Below are positions 34,329 through 43,016 of a stretch of DNA of 64,000 bases, one piece after another; the stretch's first letter is position 1, and the number at the start of each line of letters is the position of its first letter. Origin of the DNA: Streptomyces sp. NBC_00659 (lineage in GTDB: Bacteria > Actinomycetota > Actinomycetes > Streptomycetales > Streptomycetaceae). The stretch lies in assembly GCF_036226925.1 (NCBI RefSeq), contig NZ_CP109031.1, positions 9,176,001 through 9,240,000 on the forward strand. The letters are read 5' to 3'. A model generated the notes under the pieces. That model ran no database searches. It was not told the origin of the DNA and saw only the letters and a list, made by a program, of their open reading frames with translations. Position numbers and translations under genes: made by a program.

Positions 34329-35828
34329 ATGAACCGCACACGTACGAACGATCGTTTCGCCCGCACTCGCACCGAGGGCGGCAGTTCCAGAAGGGGCGGC
34401 AGCCGCTTCGGGGCCACCTCCGCCGGCGGCCGTTCCGGCTCCTCCGGCAGGCCGAAGAGCTACGGACGTCAACCGGCCGCACCCCAGGGCGAGTTCGCGT
34501 TGCCGGAGACGATCACCCCCGCCCTGCCGGCCGTGCAGGAGTTCGCCGATCTCGCCCTGCCGGCGCCGCTGCTCGCGGCGCTCGGCCACGAAGGCGTGTC
34601 CGTCCCCTTCCCGATCCAGGGGGCGACCCTGCCGAACTCCCTCGCGGGCCGTGACGTACTCGGCCGGGGCCGCACAGGTTCCGGAAAGACCCTCGCCTTC
34701 GGCCTCGCGCTGCTGGCCCGTACCGCCGGGCAGCGCGCCGAGCCCCGCCAGCCGCTGGCCCTGGTCCTGGTACCCACCCGCGAACTGGCCCAGCAGGTCA
34801 CCGACGCGCTCACCCCGTACGCCCGCTCCGTGCGGCTGCGGATGGCCACCGTGGTCGGCGGGATGTCGATCGGCCGGCAGGCCGGTGCCTTGCGCGGCGG
34901 GGCGGAAGTCGTCGTCGCGACCCCGGGCAGGCTCAAGGACCTCATCGAGCGGGGCGACTGCCGGCTGAACCAGGTCGCCATCACCGTCCTCGACGAGGCC
35001 GACCAGATGGCCGACATGGGCTTCATGCCGCAGGTCACCGCACTGCTCGACCAGGTGCGTCCGGAGGGGCAGCGGATGCTCTTCTCCGCCACCCTGGACC
35101 GCAACGTCGACCTGCTGGTCCGCCGCTACCTGACCGACCCGGTGGTCCACTCGGTCGACCCGTCCGCGGGCGCGGTCACGACGATGGAGCACCATGTCCT
35201 CCACGTGCACGCGGCGGACAAGAGCCGCACGACCACCGAGATCGCGGCACGCGACGGCCGGGTGATCATGTTCCTGGACACCAAGCACGCGGTGGACCGG
35301 CTGACCGAGCACCTGCTGAACAGCGGTGTCCGCGCCGCTTCCCTGCACGGCGGCAAGTCCCAGCCGCAGCGCACCCGGACCCTGGCCCAGTTCAAGACCG
35401 GGCACGTGACGGTTCTGGTGGCGACCAACGTCGCGGCGCGCGGCATCCACGTCGACCAACTGGACCTCGTGGTCAACGTCGACCCGCCGACCGATCCCAA
35501 GGACTATCTTCACCGCGGCGGCCGTACGGCCCGTGCCGGTGAGTCCGGAAGCGTCGTGACCCTGGTGATGCCGAACCAGCGCCGCGAGATGACCCGGCTG
35601 ATGGCCGCCGCGGGCATCACTCCGCAGACCAGCCAGGTGCGTTCGGGAGAAGCGGAGCTGAGCCGCATCACAGGCGCCCAGGCGCCCTCGGGCGTGCCGG
35701 TCGTCATCCGCGCGCCGGTCACTGAGCGTCCGCGCCGTGCCGCTTCCGCCTCCTCCCGGGGCCGGCGTGGCCGCTCCGGCCAGGGCCGGTCCACCGGTAC
35801 CGCCGCGCGTCGCACCCCCCAGGCCTAG
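34329..35828 (+). CDS. DEAD-box ATP-dependent RNA helicase
   Basis: A protein of 499 residues. After a basic, Gly/Ser/Arg-rich lead of about 50 residues come the helicase motifs: Q motif FPIQGATLP, motif I GRTGSGKT, Ia PTRELAQQ, Ib TPGR, II LDEADQM, III FSATLD, then VLVATNVAARGIHVDQLD (V) and HRGGRTARAG (VI). The C-terminus is Arg/Ser-rich and likely binds RNA. It unwinds structured RNA, probably in the cold or during ribosome assembly. It belongs with cspA and the two small genes that follow. Confidence 0.93.
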   Translation: MNRTRTNDRFARTRTEGGSSRRGGSRFGATSAGGRSGSSGRPKSYGRQPAAPQGEFALPETITPALPAVQEFADLALPAPLLAALGHEGVSVPFPIQGATLPNSLAGRDVLGRGRTGSGKTLAFGLALLARTAGQRAEPRQPLALVLVPTRELAQQVTDALTPYARSVRLRMATVVGGMSIGRQAGALRGGAEVVVATPGRLKDLIERGDCRLNQVAITVLDEADQMADMGFMPQVTALLDQVRPEGQRMLFSATLDRNVDLLVRRYLTDPVVHSVDPSAGAVTTMEHHVLHVHAADKSRTTTEIAARDGRVIMFLDTKHAVDRLTEHLLNSGVRAASLHGGKSQPQRTRTLAQFKTGHVTVLVATNVAARGIHVDQLDLVVNVDPPTDPKDYLHRGGRTARAGESGSVVTLVMPNQRREMTRLMAAAGITPQTSQVRSGEAELSRITGAQAPSGVPVVIRAPVTERPRRAASASSRGRRGRSGQGRSTGTAARRTPQA

Positions 35829-35835
35829 AGCGGAA

Positions 35836-35871
35836 GCCGCGGCGCCCGGACCACCGTCCGGGCGCCGCGGC
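35836..35871 (+). terminator. Terminator after DEAD-box helicase
   Basis: A perfect 16-bp stem (gccgcggcgcccggac / gtccgggcgccgcggc) with a 4-base loop starts eight bases after the stop. Confidence 0.88.
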
Positions 35872-36030
35872 GACCTCCGGCACACCGGTCCCCGGCCGCC
35901 CGTTCAGGGGCGACCGGGACCGACGAACGAAGCCCTGCGCCGACGAATGACGCCGACGGCCCGTTCCTGGGAACGATGCCGTCGGCCGGTCGCCGCATGT
36001 CCCGCCGTACTCACCCAGCAGGAGTCACCT

Positions 36031-36390
36031 TTGCCGCTCGTCCGGATGCAGCTGTGTTCCGAGGGATCCATCCCCGCCGTCATCGTCCCCAGTGGTGTCA
36101 TCCCCGCTGGTGTCGTCCCCGCAGATGTCCTCCCCACCGGCGTCGCGGAACACGCGGACGCCTCCGGACCGCGGGTACGGGCTGACATGACCGTCGAGGT
36201 GGCGCTGTCCGTCATGGCGGGCGCCCGTGTCAGGTATCTCCTCGTCATTGACGCGGACGACCAGTGCACGGACTCGGTCACCGAGGCCCAGCTCGCCGCC
36301 GTCCGCGACGGGGCCGCGTACTCGGACCGGCTCCGCGTACGCGATGTCATCCGACTTCGCCACAACCCGGACGCGCTCGCCCCGGTCTGA
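36031..36390 (+). CDS. Small protein with CBS-like half domain
   Basis: About 119 residues if translation starts at TTG 36031, which has AGGAG six bases upstream; ATG 36046 is the alternative. Residues 11-36 are five tandem pentapeptides of hydrophobic Val/Ile/Pro type. The second half (DMTVEVALSVMAGARVRYLLVIDADDQCTDSVTEAQLAAVRDG ... LRVRDVI) has the beta-alpha pattern of one CBS motif. CBS motifs bind adenosyl nucleotides in pairs; a single one would need to dimerise. It lies between the helicase and the 105-residue protein. Confidence 0.6.
   Translation: MPLVRMQLCSEGSIPAVIVPSGVIPAGVVPADVLPTGVAEHADASGPRVRADMTVEVALSVMAGARVRYLLVIDADDQCTDSVTEAQLAAVRDGAAYSDRLRVRDVIRLRHNPDALAPV
36064..36138 (+). 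repeat. Five tandem 15-bp repeats
   Basis: Units encode GSIPA, VIVPS, GVIPA, GVVPA and DVLPT. Third positions vary, so the repeat is selected or old at the protein level rather than a recent slip. Confidence 0.75.
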
Positions 36391-36483
36391 TTCTCGACCT
36401 GGCCCCTCGAACGTTCCGCCCGTTCCCTGCGCCACTCAAGCTCGACCCCACCCGGCCCGTTCTCCCGCTACCTGTGAGGCACC

Positions 36484-36801
36484 ATGCGCTGCGTCATCGC
36501 CCGCTTCCCGTTCGACCTCTCCAAGAGTGGAGTGCTGGCCTCGATGAAGGGGATCAAGCCCGAGCCGATCACGGGCGAGTCCGTGATCATCGGTCGCTGC
36601 CACTACCCCGTCAAGCAGGTGGGCGAGGTCATCACCCGTCAGGACCGCCGCGATTTCACGAGCGGGGAAGTGACCCGGGCCATGACCCGCCTCGGCTTCA
36701 CCTGCCGCACTCCGCAGGTGGCCGCGCCCCCGATCGCTCTCAGCCCGCTCCAGAACGCCTCCGCGCTGCTCGGCGGCGAGCACCTCCCCGCTCAGGCTTG
36801 A
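36484..36801 (+). CDS. Conserved 105-residue protein found with DEAD-box helicases
   Basis: A protein of 105 residues, MRCVIARFPFDLSKSGVLASMKGIKPEPITG, then VIIGRCHYPVKQVGEVITRQDRRDFTSGEVTRAMTRLGFTC. I recognise this as a conserved Streptomyces family that travels with cspA and a DEAD-box helicase. It is basic and compact and may bind RNA, but no known domain is evident. GTGAGG lies six bases before the ATG. The proposed link to cold response rests on neighbours only. Confidence 0.75.
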   Translation: MRCVIARFPFDLSKSGVLASMKGIKPEPITGESVIIGRCHYPVKQVGEVITRQDRRDFTSGEVTRAMTRLGFTCRTPQVAAPPIALSPLQNASALLGGEHLPAQA

Positions 36802-36951
36802 GAGACCGTCACGAGCCCGGCCCAGGCAAGCAGCCCGGCTGAACCCGCCAACTGGGCGGCTCCAGGCGGGCGTTACCGGGGCTCTTGCGGAAGGCCCTGG
36901 ACACGGCTACCCCCGCCTTCGGGCGGTTCGACCACCTGTTAGCGTGCGCGG

Positions 36952-37491
36952 ATGGACGATCTGGGATTAGTGGCATGGCCGCCCGAGCCGATCACGACCG
37001 AGAGGCTCGTGCTTCGTGAGCCCGAGTTCCGGGACCGTGCGGCGTTCGTCGAGTTGCTCGCCTCGCCGGACGTACACACCTACCTCGGCGGCCCCCGGCC
37101 GCGTGACGAGCTCGAGCGCGAGATGTCCGGGGTGCCCGAACGGTGGCCCGGGAGTTTCGTCGTTGATCTCGACGGGGCGATGATCGGTCAGATCCTGCTC
37201 AGGAGAAATGAGGCGGACCGTCGCCCGGCCGCCGCGGGGAAGGCCGATCTCGGCTACCTGTTCCTGCCGCGGGCGTGGGGATTCGGGTACGCCGCCGAGG
37301 CGTGCGCGGCAGCACTCGGCTGGCTCACCGGCGCGCTTCCCGGCGAGCCGGTGGTACTCACCACCCAGACCGCCAACGTCCGCTCGCTGCGTCTCGCGGC
37401 GAAGCTGGGGTTCATCGAGGTGGAGCGGTTCGAGGCTTGGGGCGCCGAGCAGTGGCTCGGCATGCGGTCCCCGGCCATGCCGTCCGGTTGA
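36952..37491 (+). CDS. GNAT N-acetyltransferase (RimJ/RimL type)
   Basis: A protein of 179 residues. It starts with the RimJ-like EPITTERLVLREPEFRDRAAFVELLASPDVHTYLGGPRP, and motif A is LGYLFLPRAWGFGYAAEACAAALGWLTG. TQTANVRSLRLAAKLGF gives the Asn-rich motif B. It acetylates an amine on a small molecule or on a protein N-terminus. It is a single-gene unit. Confidence 0.9.
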   Translation: MDDLGLVAWPPEPITTERLVLREPEFRDRAAFVELLASPDVHTYLGGPRPRDELEREMSGVPERWPGSFVVDLDGAMIGQILLRRNEADRRPAAAGKADLGYLFLPRAWGFGYAAEACAAALGWLTGALPGEPVVLTTQTANVRSLRLAAKLGFIEVERFEAWGAEQWLGMRSPAMPSG

Positions 37492-37696
37492 GTTCGCGAC
37501 GCAACTGCCGGGGAACAGCCGCCCCTTGATGCGCGAGCGGCCCGCAACCGCGACTTGCCCGCGCGCATGCCGGGCGTCACCTCTGGCTTCGGAGCATGCG
37601 ACGAGCCGGGTGCCCCGATCGGCGTTTCCGACCGGCCGGGACACCCGGCGGGTTGAGCGGCGGAGCGATGCGGCAGCAGAACCGTGGAGCATCCGC

Positions 37697-37740
37697 GGAT
37701 CAGCCCTGGATCAGTCGTGGATCAGCCCTGGATCAACCGC
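37697..37740. repeat. Four tandem 11-bp repeats at the 3' end of the PLC-like gene
   Basis: GGATCA recurs at exactly 37697, 37708, 37719 and 37730. Units one and three are identical (GGATCAGCCCT). The fourth unit contains the TGA stop of the minus-strand PLC-like gene. Slippage here would alter the protein end or the 3' untranslated region. Confidence 0.8.
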
Positions 37741-38836
37741 GTGGCAGGACCAGTGACTGCACGTCCGGCAGGCCCCGCCAGTCGTTCGACGCGACCGTGG
37801 CATGCGCCTTCGCCAGCAGCGCGACGCGTGCCGACGCGTCGGACGCCGACGGGCTGACGTCGTCGAGAGCCGGCGACACGTTCTGCGAGTCCGTCATGAA
37901 CAGCAGGTAGTGGTTGGTGTCGTACCAACTCGTGTCGATGCCGCTGTTGATGTAGCCGGCCGCGTCGCCGTCGAATGCCACGAACCAGGGCCGCAGTGTC
38001 GTGTCGGAGTAACGGCTGCGCGGGTCGCCCGACGCGGAGTTGTGGACCGAGGGGAAGATGTTCGCCTGCGCGGTGGTGCCCGCGGTGTGCAGGTTGCGCA
38101 GGTAGGTCGCGTATTCCTTGTCCGTCCACAGGGTGTCGGTCGGGTTGTTCTCCTCGACCGTGCCGGGGATGATCTCCAGCAGCACCTTGCCCGCCAACTG
38201 CGCCCGGGTGGGCCAGTTTCCGGCCTTGGCCGCGTCGTCCAGGGTGGCGAACTGGCCACCGCCGGGCTTGTTCAGCAGGTCGTTCGGCTTGTAGACGAGG
38301 CCGCCCAGGTGTGCGGTGATCGACTGGTCCAGCTTGGCCGGGCTCATTCCGAGGCCGGCCTGGAAGCCGGCCTTCATCTCCAGCTTGATGATCAGCGGCC
38401 CGTGGCCGGGGTGCGCGCCGAGCCACACCCGGACGTCGTCCAGGCAGCTCTCCAGGTTCTTGTTGGTGCTGCCGGTGTACAGGTCGGCGGCCGAGGAGGC
38501 GTTGACGCAGTTGTTGCCGTTGCTGGTCAGACTGCTGTGACTGACCTTCCATTCCTGGGTGAAGAAGTCGTCCCAGACGTCCAGTTCGATCATCGAGGTG
38601 CCGGTGTCGAGGCCCTGGGCGAGGTAGGTGAACGCGCTGGGGTCGTAGGTGTTGTGGATTCCGGACGCGGTGGTGCCGGACACCTGTAAGGAGTTTGTGT
38701 CCCCGGCGACGGCGACGGCGGTGGCGGTGGCGCCTCCGGCTCCGGCGGCGCCGAACGCCAGGAACAGGCTCAGCACGCCGATCAGCGCAGTACGCGGCGC
38801 GGCGAGCGGGCGCAAGGAAAATCTACGGCGGTTCAT
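37733..38836 (-). CDS. Secreted Ca2+-dependent PI-PLC-like phosphodiesterase
   Basis: About 367 residues from ATG 38836; GTG 38848 is an alternative since AAGGAG sits just before it. A signal peptide (basic RRRFSLRP then LIGVLSLFLAFGAAGAGGA) is clear. The catalytic region shows SGIHNTYDPSAFTYLAQGLDTGTSMIELDVWDDFFTQEWKVSHSS, in which His (IHN), the ELD acidic pair and the later His (SH) match the PLC catalytic and metal site. LIIKLEMKAG follows. It should cleave phosphodiesters of inositol or glycerophospholipids outside the cell. Confidence 0.87.
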   Translation of the reverse strand: MNRRRFSLRPLAAPRTALIGVLSLFLAFGAAGAGGATATAVAVAGDTNSLQVSGTTASGIHNTYDPSAFTYLAQGLDTGTSMIELDVWDDFFTQEWKVSHSSLTSNGNNCVNASSAADLYTGSTNKNLESCLDDVRVWLGAHPGHGPLIIKLEMKAGFQAGLGMSPAKLDQSITAHLGGLVYKPNDLLNKPGGGQFATLDDAAKAGNWPTRAQLAGKVLLEIIPGTVEENNPTDTLWTDKEYATYLRNLHTAGTTAQANIFPSVHNSASGDPRSRYSDTTLRPWFVAFDGDAAGYINSGIDTSWYDTNHYLLFMTDSQNVSPALDDVSPSASDASARVALLAKAHATVASNDWRGLPDVQSLVLPRG

Positions 38837-39140
38837 CGAACCGGTCACGGCTCCTTCTTTGTGGGGGTGACTCTCCGTCCGGACGGTGACGTCTGTGCAT
38901 GAATCGACGGAGACATGACACGTAACGCGATCGAGAATCCTGCTGTCAGCTACGATTCCGGCCGATCTTGCCGAAGCGGAATGTGCCGCAACAGGGCGAC
39001 TGCACATGAGACTTGATGAACAGCGACCTGATGGGTCTTCGTGCGTGGGTGGCATCCGCGCCTGACGGAGATGGTCCGAGCGACTTCGACGCCCCTGCGG
39101 CAAGCGATGGACGAGACACGGGAATGACCCCGGCTTGATG

Positions 39141-39158
39141 TATTCCGATATAGGAATA
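39141..39158. promoter_or_regulatory. TATTCC-GATATA-GGAATA operator of ArsR-type gene
   Basis: An 18-bp near-perfect palindrome with TATTCC and GGAATA arms lies immediately before and over the start region of the ArsR-family gene, in the only AT-rich patch of the 320-base gap. This is the classic position for autorepression. The rest of the gap (38837-39140) shows no gene. Confidence 0.75.
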
Positions 39159-39169
39159 TGATGGTTGCC

Positions 39170-39511
39170 ATGGCACGAGCAGCGACGACGTCGGACACGT
39201 TCAACGCGATCGCCGAGCCGCAGCGCCGGGACATCCTGGCGCTGCTGCGGGCGGGTGAGCGACCGGTGACCGAGTTGGCCCAGGAGCTGGGGATGAGTCA
39301 GCCGGGGGCGTCCAAGCACCTGCGGGTGCTCCGGGAGGTGGGGCTGGTGCGGGTCCGCGGGGTGGGCAAGCAGCGCCTCTACGGCCTGGACGCCCGCGGG
39401 CTGCGGCCGGTCCACGAGTGGGTCGGCGGATTCGAGCGGTTCTGGAACGAGAGTTTCGACCGGCTGGACACCTACGTGCAGGACCTCAAGCAGACACGGC
39501 AGGAGGACTGA
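39170..39511 (+). CDS. ArsR-family transcriptional repressor
   Basis: About 113 residues from ATG 39170; ATG 39161 is also possible with AGGA five bases upstream. The winged helix reads FNAIAEPQRRDILALLRAGERPVTELAQELGMSQPGASKHLRVLREVGLVRVRGVGKQRLYGL. It has no Cys-rich metal site, so it belongs to the SdpR-like group that usually controls an adjacent AHSA1 gene. That gene follows three bases later. Confidence 0.9.
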   Translation: MARAATTSDTFNAIAEPQRRDILALLRAGERPVTELAQELGMSQPGASKHLRVLREVGLVRVRGVGKQRLYGLDARGLRPVHEWVGGFERFWNESFDRLDTYVQDLKQTRQED

Positions 39512-39514
39512 CCG

Positions 39515-40021
39515 ATGGCAGAGGCGAGGCAGGAAACACGGGCGGAGCCGGAGACGGCCGACCGGGAGATCGTGATCTCCCGGGTCATCGACGCCCCGCG
39601 GGAGCTGGTGTTCGAGGCGTTCACCGAGGTCCGGCACCTGTCGCGGTGGTGGGGTCCGGAGGGGTTCACCACCACCACGCGGTCCTTCGAGTTCCGCGAA
39701 GGCGGCGAGTGGAAGTTCGTACTGCACGGACCGGACGGGACCGACTACTCCGAGTGGATCCGCTGGCTGCGGATCGCCCCGCCGGAGCGGATCGCGCTGC
39801 TGCACGGTGAAATCCGTGACGACCCGAACGCCTTCGAGTCGGTCCTTACCTTCGCCCCGGACGGCGCGGCGACCCGGATCGTGATGCGCACGGTGTTCCC
39901 CACCAAGGAACTGCGCGACGAGGCGGTCGAGAAGTACCACGCGATCGAGGGCGGCCGGCAGACCCTGAGCAGCCTGGCGGCCTACGTCACCGAGATCGTT
40001 CGGAAGGGGGCGGAGGGCTGA
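39515..40021 (+). CDS. SRPBCC/AHSA1 domain protein
   Basis: A protein of 168 residues. IVISRVIDAPRELVFEAFTEVRHLSRWWGPEGFTTTTRSFEFREGGEWKFVLHGPDG is the standard START-like AHSA1 pattern. The fold has a deep pocket for hydrophobic ligands. The gene overlaps the next by one base (TGATG) and follows the ArsR gene by three bases, so the three form one operon. The ligand is unknown. Confidence 0.92.
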   Translation: MAEARQETRAEPETADREIVISRVIDAPRELVFEAFTEVRHLSRWWGPEGFTTTTRSFEFREGGEWKFVLHGPDGTDYSEWIRWLRIAPPERIALLHGEIRDDPNAFESVLTFAPDGAATRIVMRTVFPTKELRDEAVEKYHAIEGGRQTLSSLAAYVTEIVRKGAEG

Positions 40022-40689
40022 TGGCCGGGAAGGTGTTCTTCAGCGTGTCGATGTCGCTGGACGGCTTCATCGCCCCCGAGCCCGTGCCCGTCGAGGACGA
40101 GCTCTTCGCGCCCGACAGGCAGAGCGACCCGGACGTGCAGCGCTGGATGGCGCAGTGGATGGAACTGCAGCAATGGATCTTCCCGCTGCGGTTCTTCCGG
40201 GAGAACCTGAAGTTCGGCGAGGGCGGCGAGGAGGGCCGTGACAACGACATCGCGCGGGAGACGTTCGAGCGCACCGGCGCGAGCGTCATGGGCAAGCGCA
40301 TGTTCGACCTCGGCGAGCAGTCATGGCCGGAGGAGGCGCCCTTCCACACCCCGGTCTTCGTCGTGACGCACACCGAGCGTGACCCGTGGGAGCGGCCCGG
40401 AGGCACCACGTTCCACTTCGTCAACGACGGTATCGAGCACGCCGTCGACCAGGCCCGCGAGGCCGCCGGCGACCGCGACGTCCGCATCGCAGGCGGCGGC
40501 GCGACGATCCTGGAGCACCTGAACGCCGGCCTGGTGGACGAGTTCTCGATCGCGCTGTCACCGGTGCTTTTCGGCGCAGGCACCCGTCTGTTCGACGGCG
40601 TGGACGCGTCCAGGGTCGCGTTGGAGCCGGTCCGCTCGGAGCCGTCGTCGCGGGTGACGCACCTGACCTACGCCGTGCATCCGCGGTAG
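40021..40689 (+). CDS. Dihydrofolate reductase/RibD C-terminal domain protein
   Basis: A protein of 222 residues. VFFSVSMSLDGFIAPEP is the usual N-terminus, RTGASVMGKRMFDLGE and VFVVTHTERDPWERPGG follow, and DVRIAGGGATILEHLNAGLVDEFSIALSPVLFGAGTRLF matches the NADPH-binding half. Such proteins are reductases of pterin- or pyrimidine-like compounds. Coupled to the ArsR-AHSA1 genes, perhaps all induced by the same ligand. Confidence 0.9.
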   Translation: MAGKVFFSVSMSLDGFIAPEPVPVEDELFAPDRQSDPDVQRWMAQWMELQQWIFPLRFFRENLKFGEGGEEGRDNDIARETFERTGASVMGKRMFDLGEQSWPEEAPFHTPVFVVTHTERDPWERPGGTTFHFVNDGIEHAVDQAREAAGDRDVRIAGGGATILEHLNAGLVDEFSIALSPVLFGAGTRLFDGVDASRVALEPVRSEPSSRVTHLTYAVHPR

Positions 40690-40892
40690 CCGCGCCACCA
40701 GTCACCCTGGCGACCCGAGCACCCACGGCGCACACGCTTGAATCAGCCGGCCACGGCCACTGCGTACAGCCGCATCCTTCGGCTGGGCGGACTTCAGGCC
40801 GGTGAGCGGACCGATCCGGGAGTAGCCGAACGAGGCGATGGCCTTGGCCGCCACTCAGTGGCGATGTCAGTGGTGCGGCATACGATCCGGGG

Positions 40893-41300
40893 ATGCGAGC
40901 TTCAGGAACGTTCACAGTTGTCGACTTCACCCCGGCACCGGTACCGAGCCCCGCAATCGAGACGGCGCTCCCCGTCGGTGTCGCCACGATGGAGAAGCAT
41001 TACGAAGGCGAGGTCGCCGGGCGCTCCGCCACGTTGTTCACCGCCGCTTTCGATCAGTCCAACGGGGTGGGGACGTATGTCGCCATGGAGTCCTTCGAGG
41101 GGACGCTCCATGGGCAGGCGGGCGCCTTCAACTTCGCGCACTCCGCGACGACCCTGGGCGACGGGAGGGAGAGCGAGTTCTTCGTCGTCGTGCCGACCAG
41201 CGGAACGGGTGCGCTGGCCGGGATCACTGGGACCGGCGGCGTCGCTGTCGACACGGACGGCACCCACCGCATCTGGTTCGACTACGAACTCGGCCACTAG
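40893..41300 (+). CDS. DUF3224 protein
   Basis: A protein of 135 residues. It begins MRASGTFTVVDFTP, the standard DUF3224 start (the first residues are almost always 'FxVxxF'), then VATMEKHYEGEVAGRSATLFTAAFD, AMESFEGTLHGQAGAFNFAHS, GTGALAGITGTGG and HRIWFDYEL. The fold resembles the allene-oxide cyclase barrel. No enzymatic role is known. It is followed by a different unit 43 bases on. Confidence 0.92.
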   Translation: MRASGTFTVVDFTPAPVPSPAIETALPVGVATMEKHYEGEVAGRSATLFTAAFDQSNGVGTYVAMESFEGTLHGQAGAFNFAHSATTLGDGRESEFFVVVPTSGTGALAGITGTGGVAVDTDGTHRIWFDYELGH

Positions 41301-41342
41301 GCCGTTTCGTTCGGATCTTGCGAGGCTTGCCATACTTCCCGA

Positions 41343-42095
41343 GTGGAGATGCAAGCCGAGGAAGCAGCGCGGCGTTGGCTGGCTGATCAGGGCGTCAGCC
41401 AGGTGCGCGACGGGTGGGTGAGCGACGAGAAGCCGGACGCGTTGCTCACCGCCAACCAGGTAGCGCACTCCTGGACCGGTGATGTGTTCGCCGAAGACCT
41501 GGATGCAGCCGACCAGGTGCGGTTGGCTTTCGGGCTGCTGGACCTCCTCGACGAGTACTGGGTCACGTGCGAGATCCGGTTCGCGAACGAGGGTGCGGAG
41601 GGTCCCCTGCCGGCCGACGTGCTGTGGGACGGCTACCGTCAGCGGCTGGAGGCGGACCGGGACGCCGAGGCCGTCACCTACTCGCTGTGGGCGGACTGGT
41701 TCGAGGACCACGCCACTTCCGCGACGGCCTTCGCCGAAGTTCTCGGTAACGACATCGAACGGGTGGTGGCCGAGCGATCGGAAGCCCTGCTCCGCCGAGC
41801 CCGTCGGGTTCTGGAGTGTTCGGGCCCGGTGCGCTGGACGGTGAAGGAGCTGACGTACCGCACCGCCATGCGGCTTCCTGCCCTGCACTCGGCCGTCTTC
41901 CGCAGCCTCCTGGCGAGCTTCCACGACGCCTGCGGCGACCTGGAGCCGGCTGCCGCACTGACCTTCCTCGGCCGGCTGGATCTCCCCACGAACACCCAGC
42001 ACCTTGCCGAACTGCGCCATGTACTTGCCGCGGGGCACGAGAACCACTACCGCAGCCCTGGTGCCTGGGACGATGCGGTTCGCTCCTGCTCCTGA
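41343..42095 (+). CDS. Uncharacterised protein, 3' end replaced by an IS5-type element
   Basis: A frame of 250 residues starting MEMQAEEAARRWLADQG. It is helical and acidic, with no motif I recognise. Near the end (SPGAWDDAVRSCS) the sequence runs into the IS5-type copy and stops within it, so the original C-terminus is probably missing. I found no continuation on the far side of the element at 42985. It may still be expressed. Confidence 0.6.
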   Translation: MEMQAEEAARRWLADQGVSQVRDGWVSDEKPDALLTANQVAHSWTGDVFAEDLDAADQVRLAFGLLDLLDEYWVTCEIRFANEGAEGPLPADVLWDGYRQRLEADRDAEAVTYSLWADWFEDHATSATAFAEVLGNDIERVVAERSEALLRRARRVLECSGPVRWTVKELTYRTAMRLPALHSAVFRSLLASFHDACGDLEPAAALTFLGRLDLPTNTQHLAELRHVLAAGHENHYRSPGAWDDAVRSCS

Positions 42096-42945
42096 GTCGT
42101 TGGCCTGGCAGACCAAAGAAAGATGCCGGCGACGTAGAGTCCGGCCAGGTAGATGGTCGCGGTCTTCTCGTAGCGGGTGGCGATGCTCCGCCACTGCTTC
42201 AGGCGGTTGATGCAGCATTCGACGGTATTGCGCTGCTTGTATGCCTCGCGGTCGAAGGCGGGTGGCCTGCCGCCTCGGCTACCGCGCCGCAGCCGGTGGC
42301 CGCGTTGATCGGCCGGAACGGGGATGACCGCCCGGATCCCGCGCTTGCGCAGGTGCTCGCGGATCACGCGGGAGGAGTACGTCTTGTCGGCCAGGACCAC
42401 GTCCGGCCTGGTACGGGGGACGTCCTCGCTGCCGAGGGATGCGGAGACGGGCCATGACGTGAGCGAAGGCGGGCGCGTCACCGGCCTGTCCGGCGGTGAG
42501 CACGAAAGCGAGAGGTCGGCAGTGGTCGTCCGCCGTCAAGTGGACCTTGGTGGTCAGCTCGCCACGGGACCGGCCGAGGGCATGGTCTTCTGGCTCGCCG
42601 GCCAGAGCCCCTTTTTACGGGCGCCGGTAGCGTGCTGATGAGCGCGGACGATGGTTGAGTCGACTGCGACGACCCAACCGAGATCCCCCTCAGCGTCCGC
42701 TTGGGCGAGCAGAGCGGTGAACACCCGCGCCCAAGTGCCGTCGAGCGCCCACTTTCGCAAGCGGGTGTAGACGCCCTTCCACGAACCGAACTCGGAAGGC
42801 ATGTCCCCCAGGGCGAGCCCGTCCGGTACTTCCACGCGATCGCCTCGATCACCTGGCGGTGATCACGCCACCGACCGCCCCGCTTCGGCGTCCGATCCGG
42901 CAACACCGACTCTATGCGCGCCCACTGGACGTCAGTCAACGGCAC
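42047..42945 (-). pseudogene. IS5-type (IS427 group) transposase, copy 1, multiple frameshifts
   Basis: On the minus strand a GTG at 42945 starts PLTDVQWARIESVLPDRTPKRGGRWRDHRQVIEAIAWKYRTGSPW. A shift near 42800 moves to FGSWKGVYTRLRKWALDGTWARVF ... VAVDSTIVRAHQHATGARKKG. The A5G2 run near 42605 is the likely programmed -1 slip to LAFVLTAGQAGDAPAF; another shift near 42430 gives RPDVVLADKTYSSRVIREHLRKRGIRAV ... QRNTVECCINRLKQWRSIATRYEKTATIYL. Because of the two extra shifts it cannot make active enzyme. The element spans about 42085-42984; terminal repeats were not clear. Confidence 0.8.
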
Positions 42946-43016
42946 GACCGGACCAACGATCCGATGATCGGAAAGTGGCGGTCATCAGGCCGGGGTGATT
43001 CGGCCACACTGGTGCG

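Noticed and set aside
37697..37740. Possible CRISPR-like array of short repeats
   Set aside because: Units are 11 bp with no spacers; this is a simple tandem repeat.
38946..39176. Minus-strand frame of 76 codons across the ArsR promoter
   Set aside because: It covers the operator palindrome and start of the ArsR gene; sequence shows no domain.
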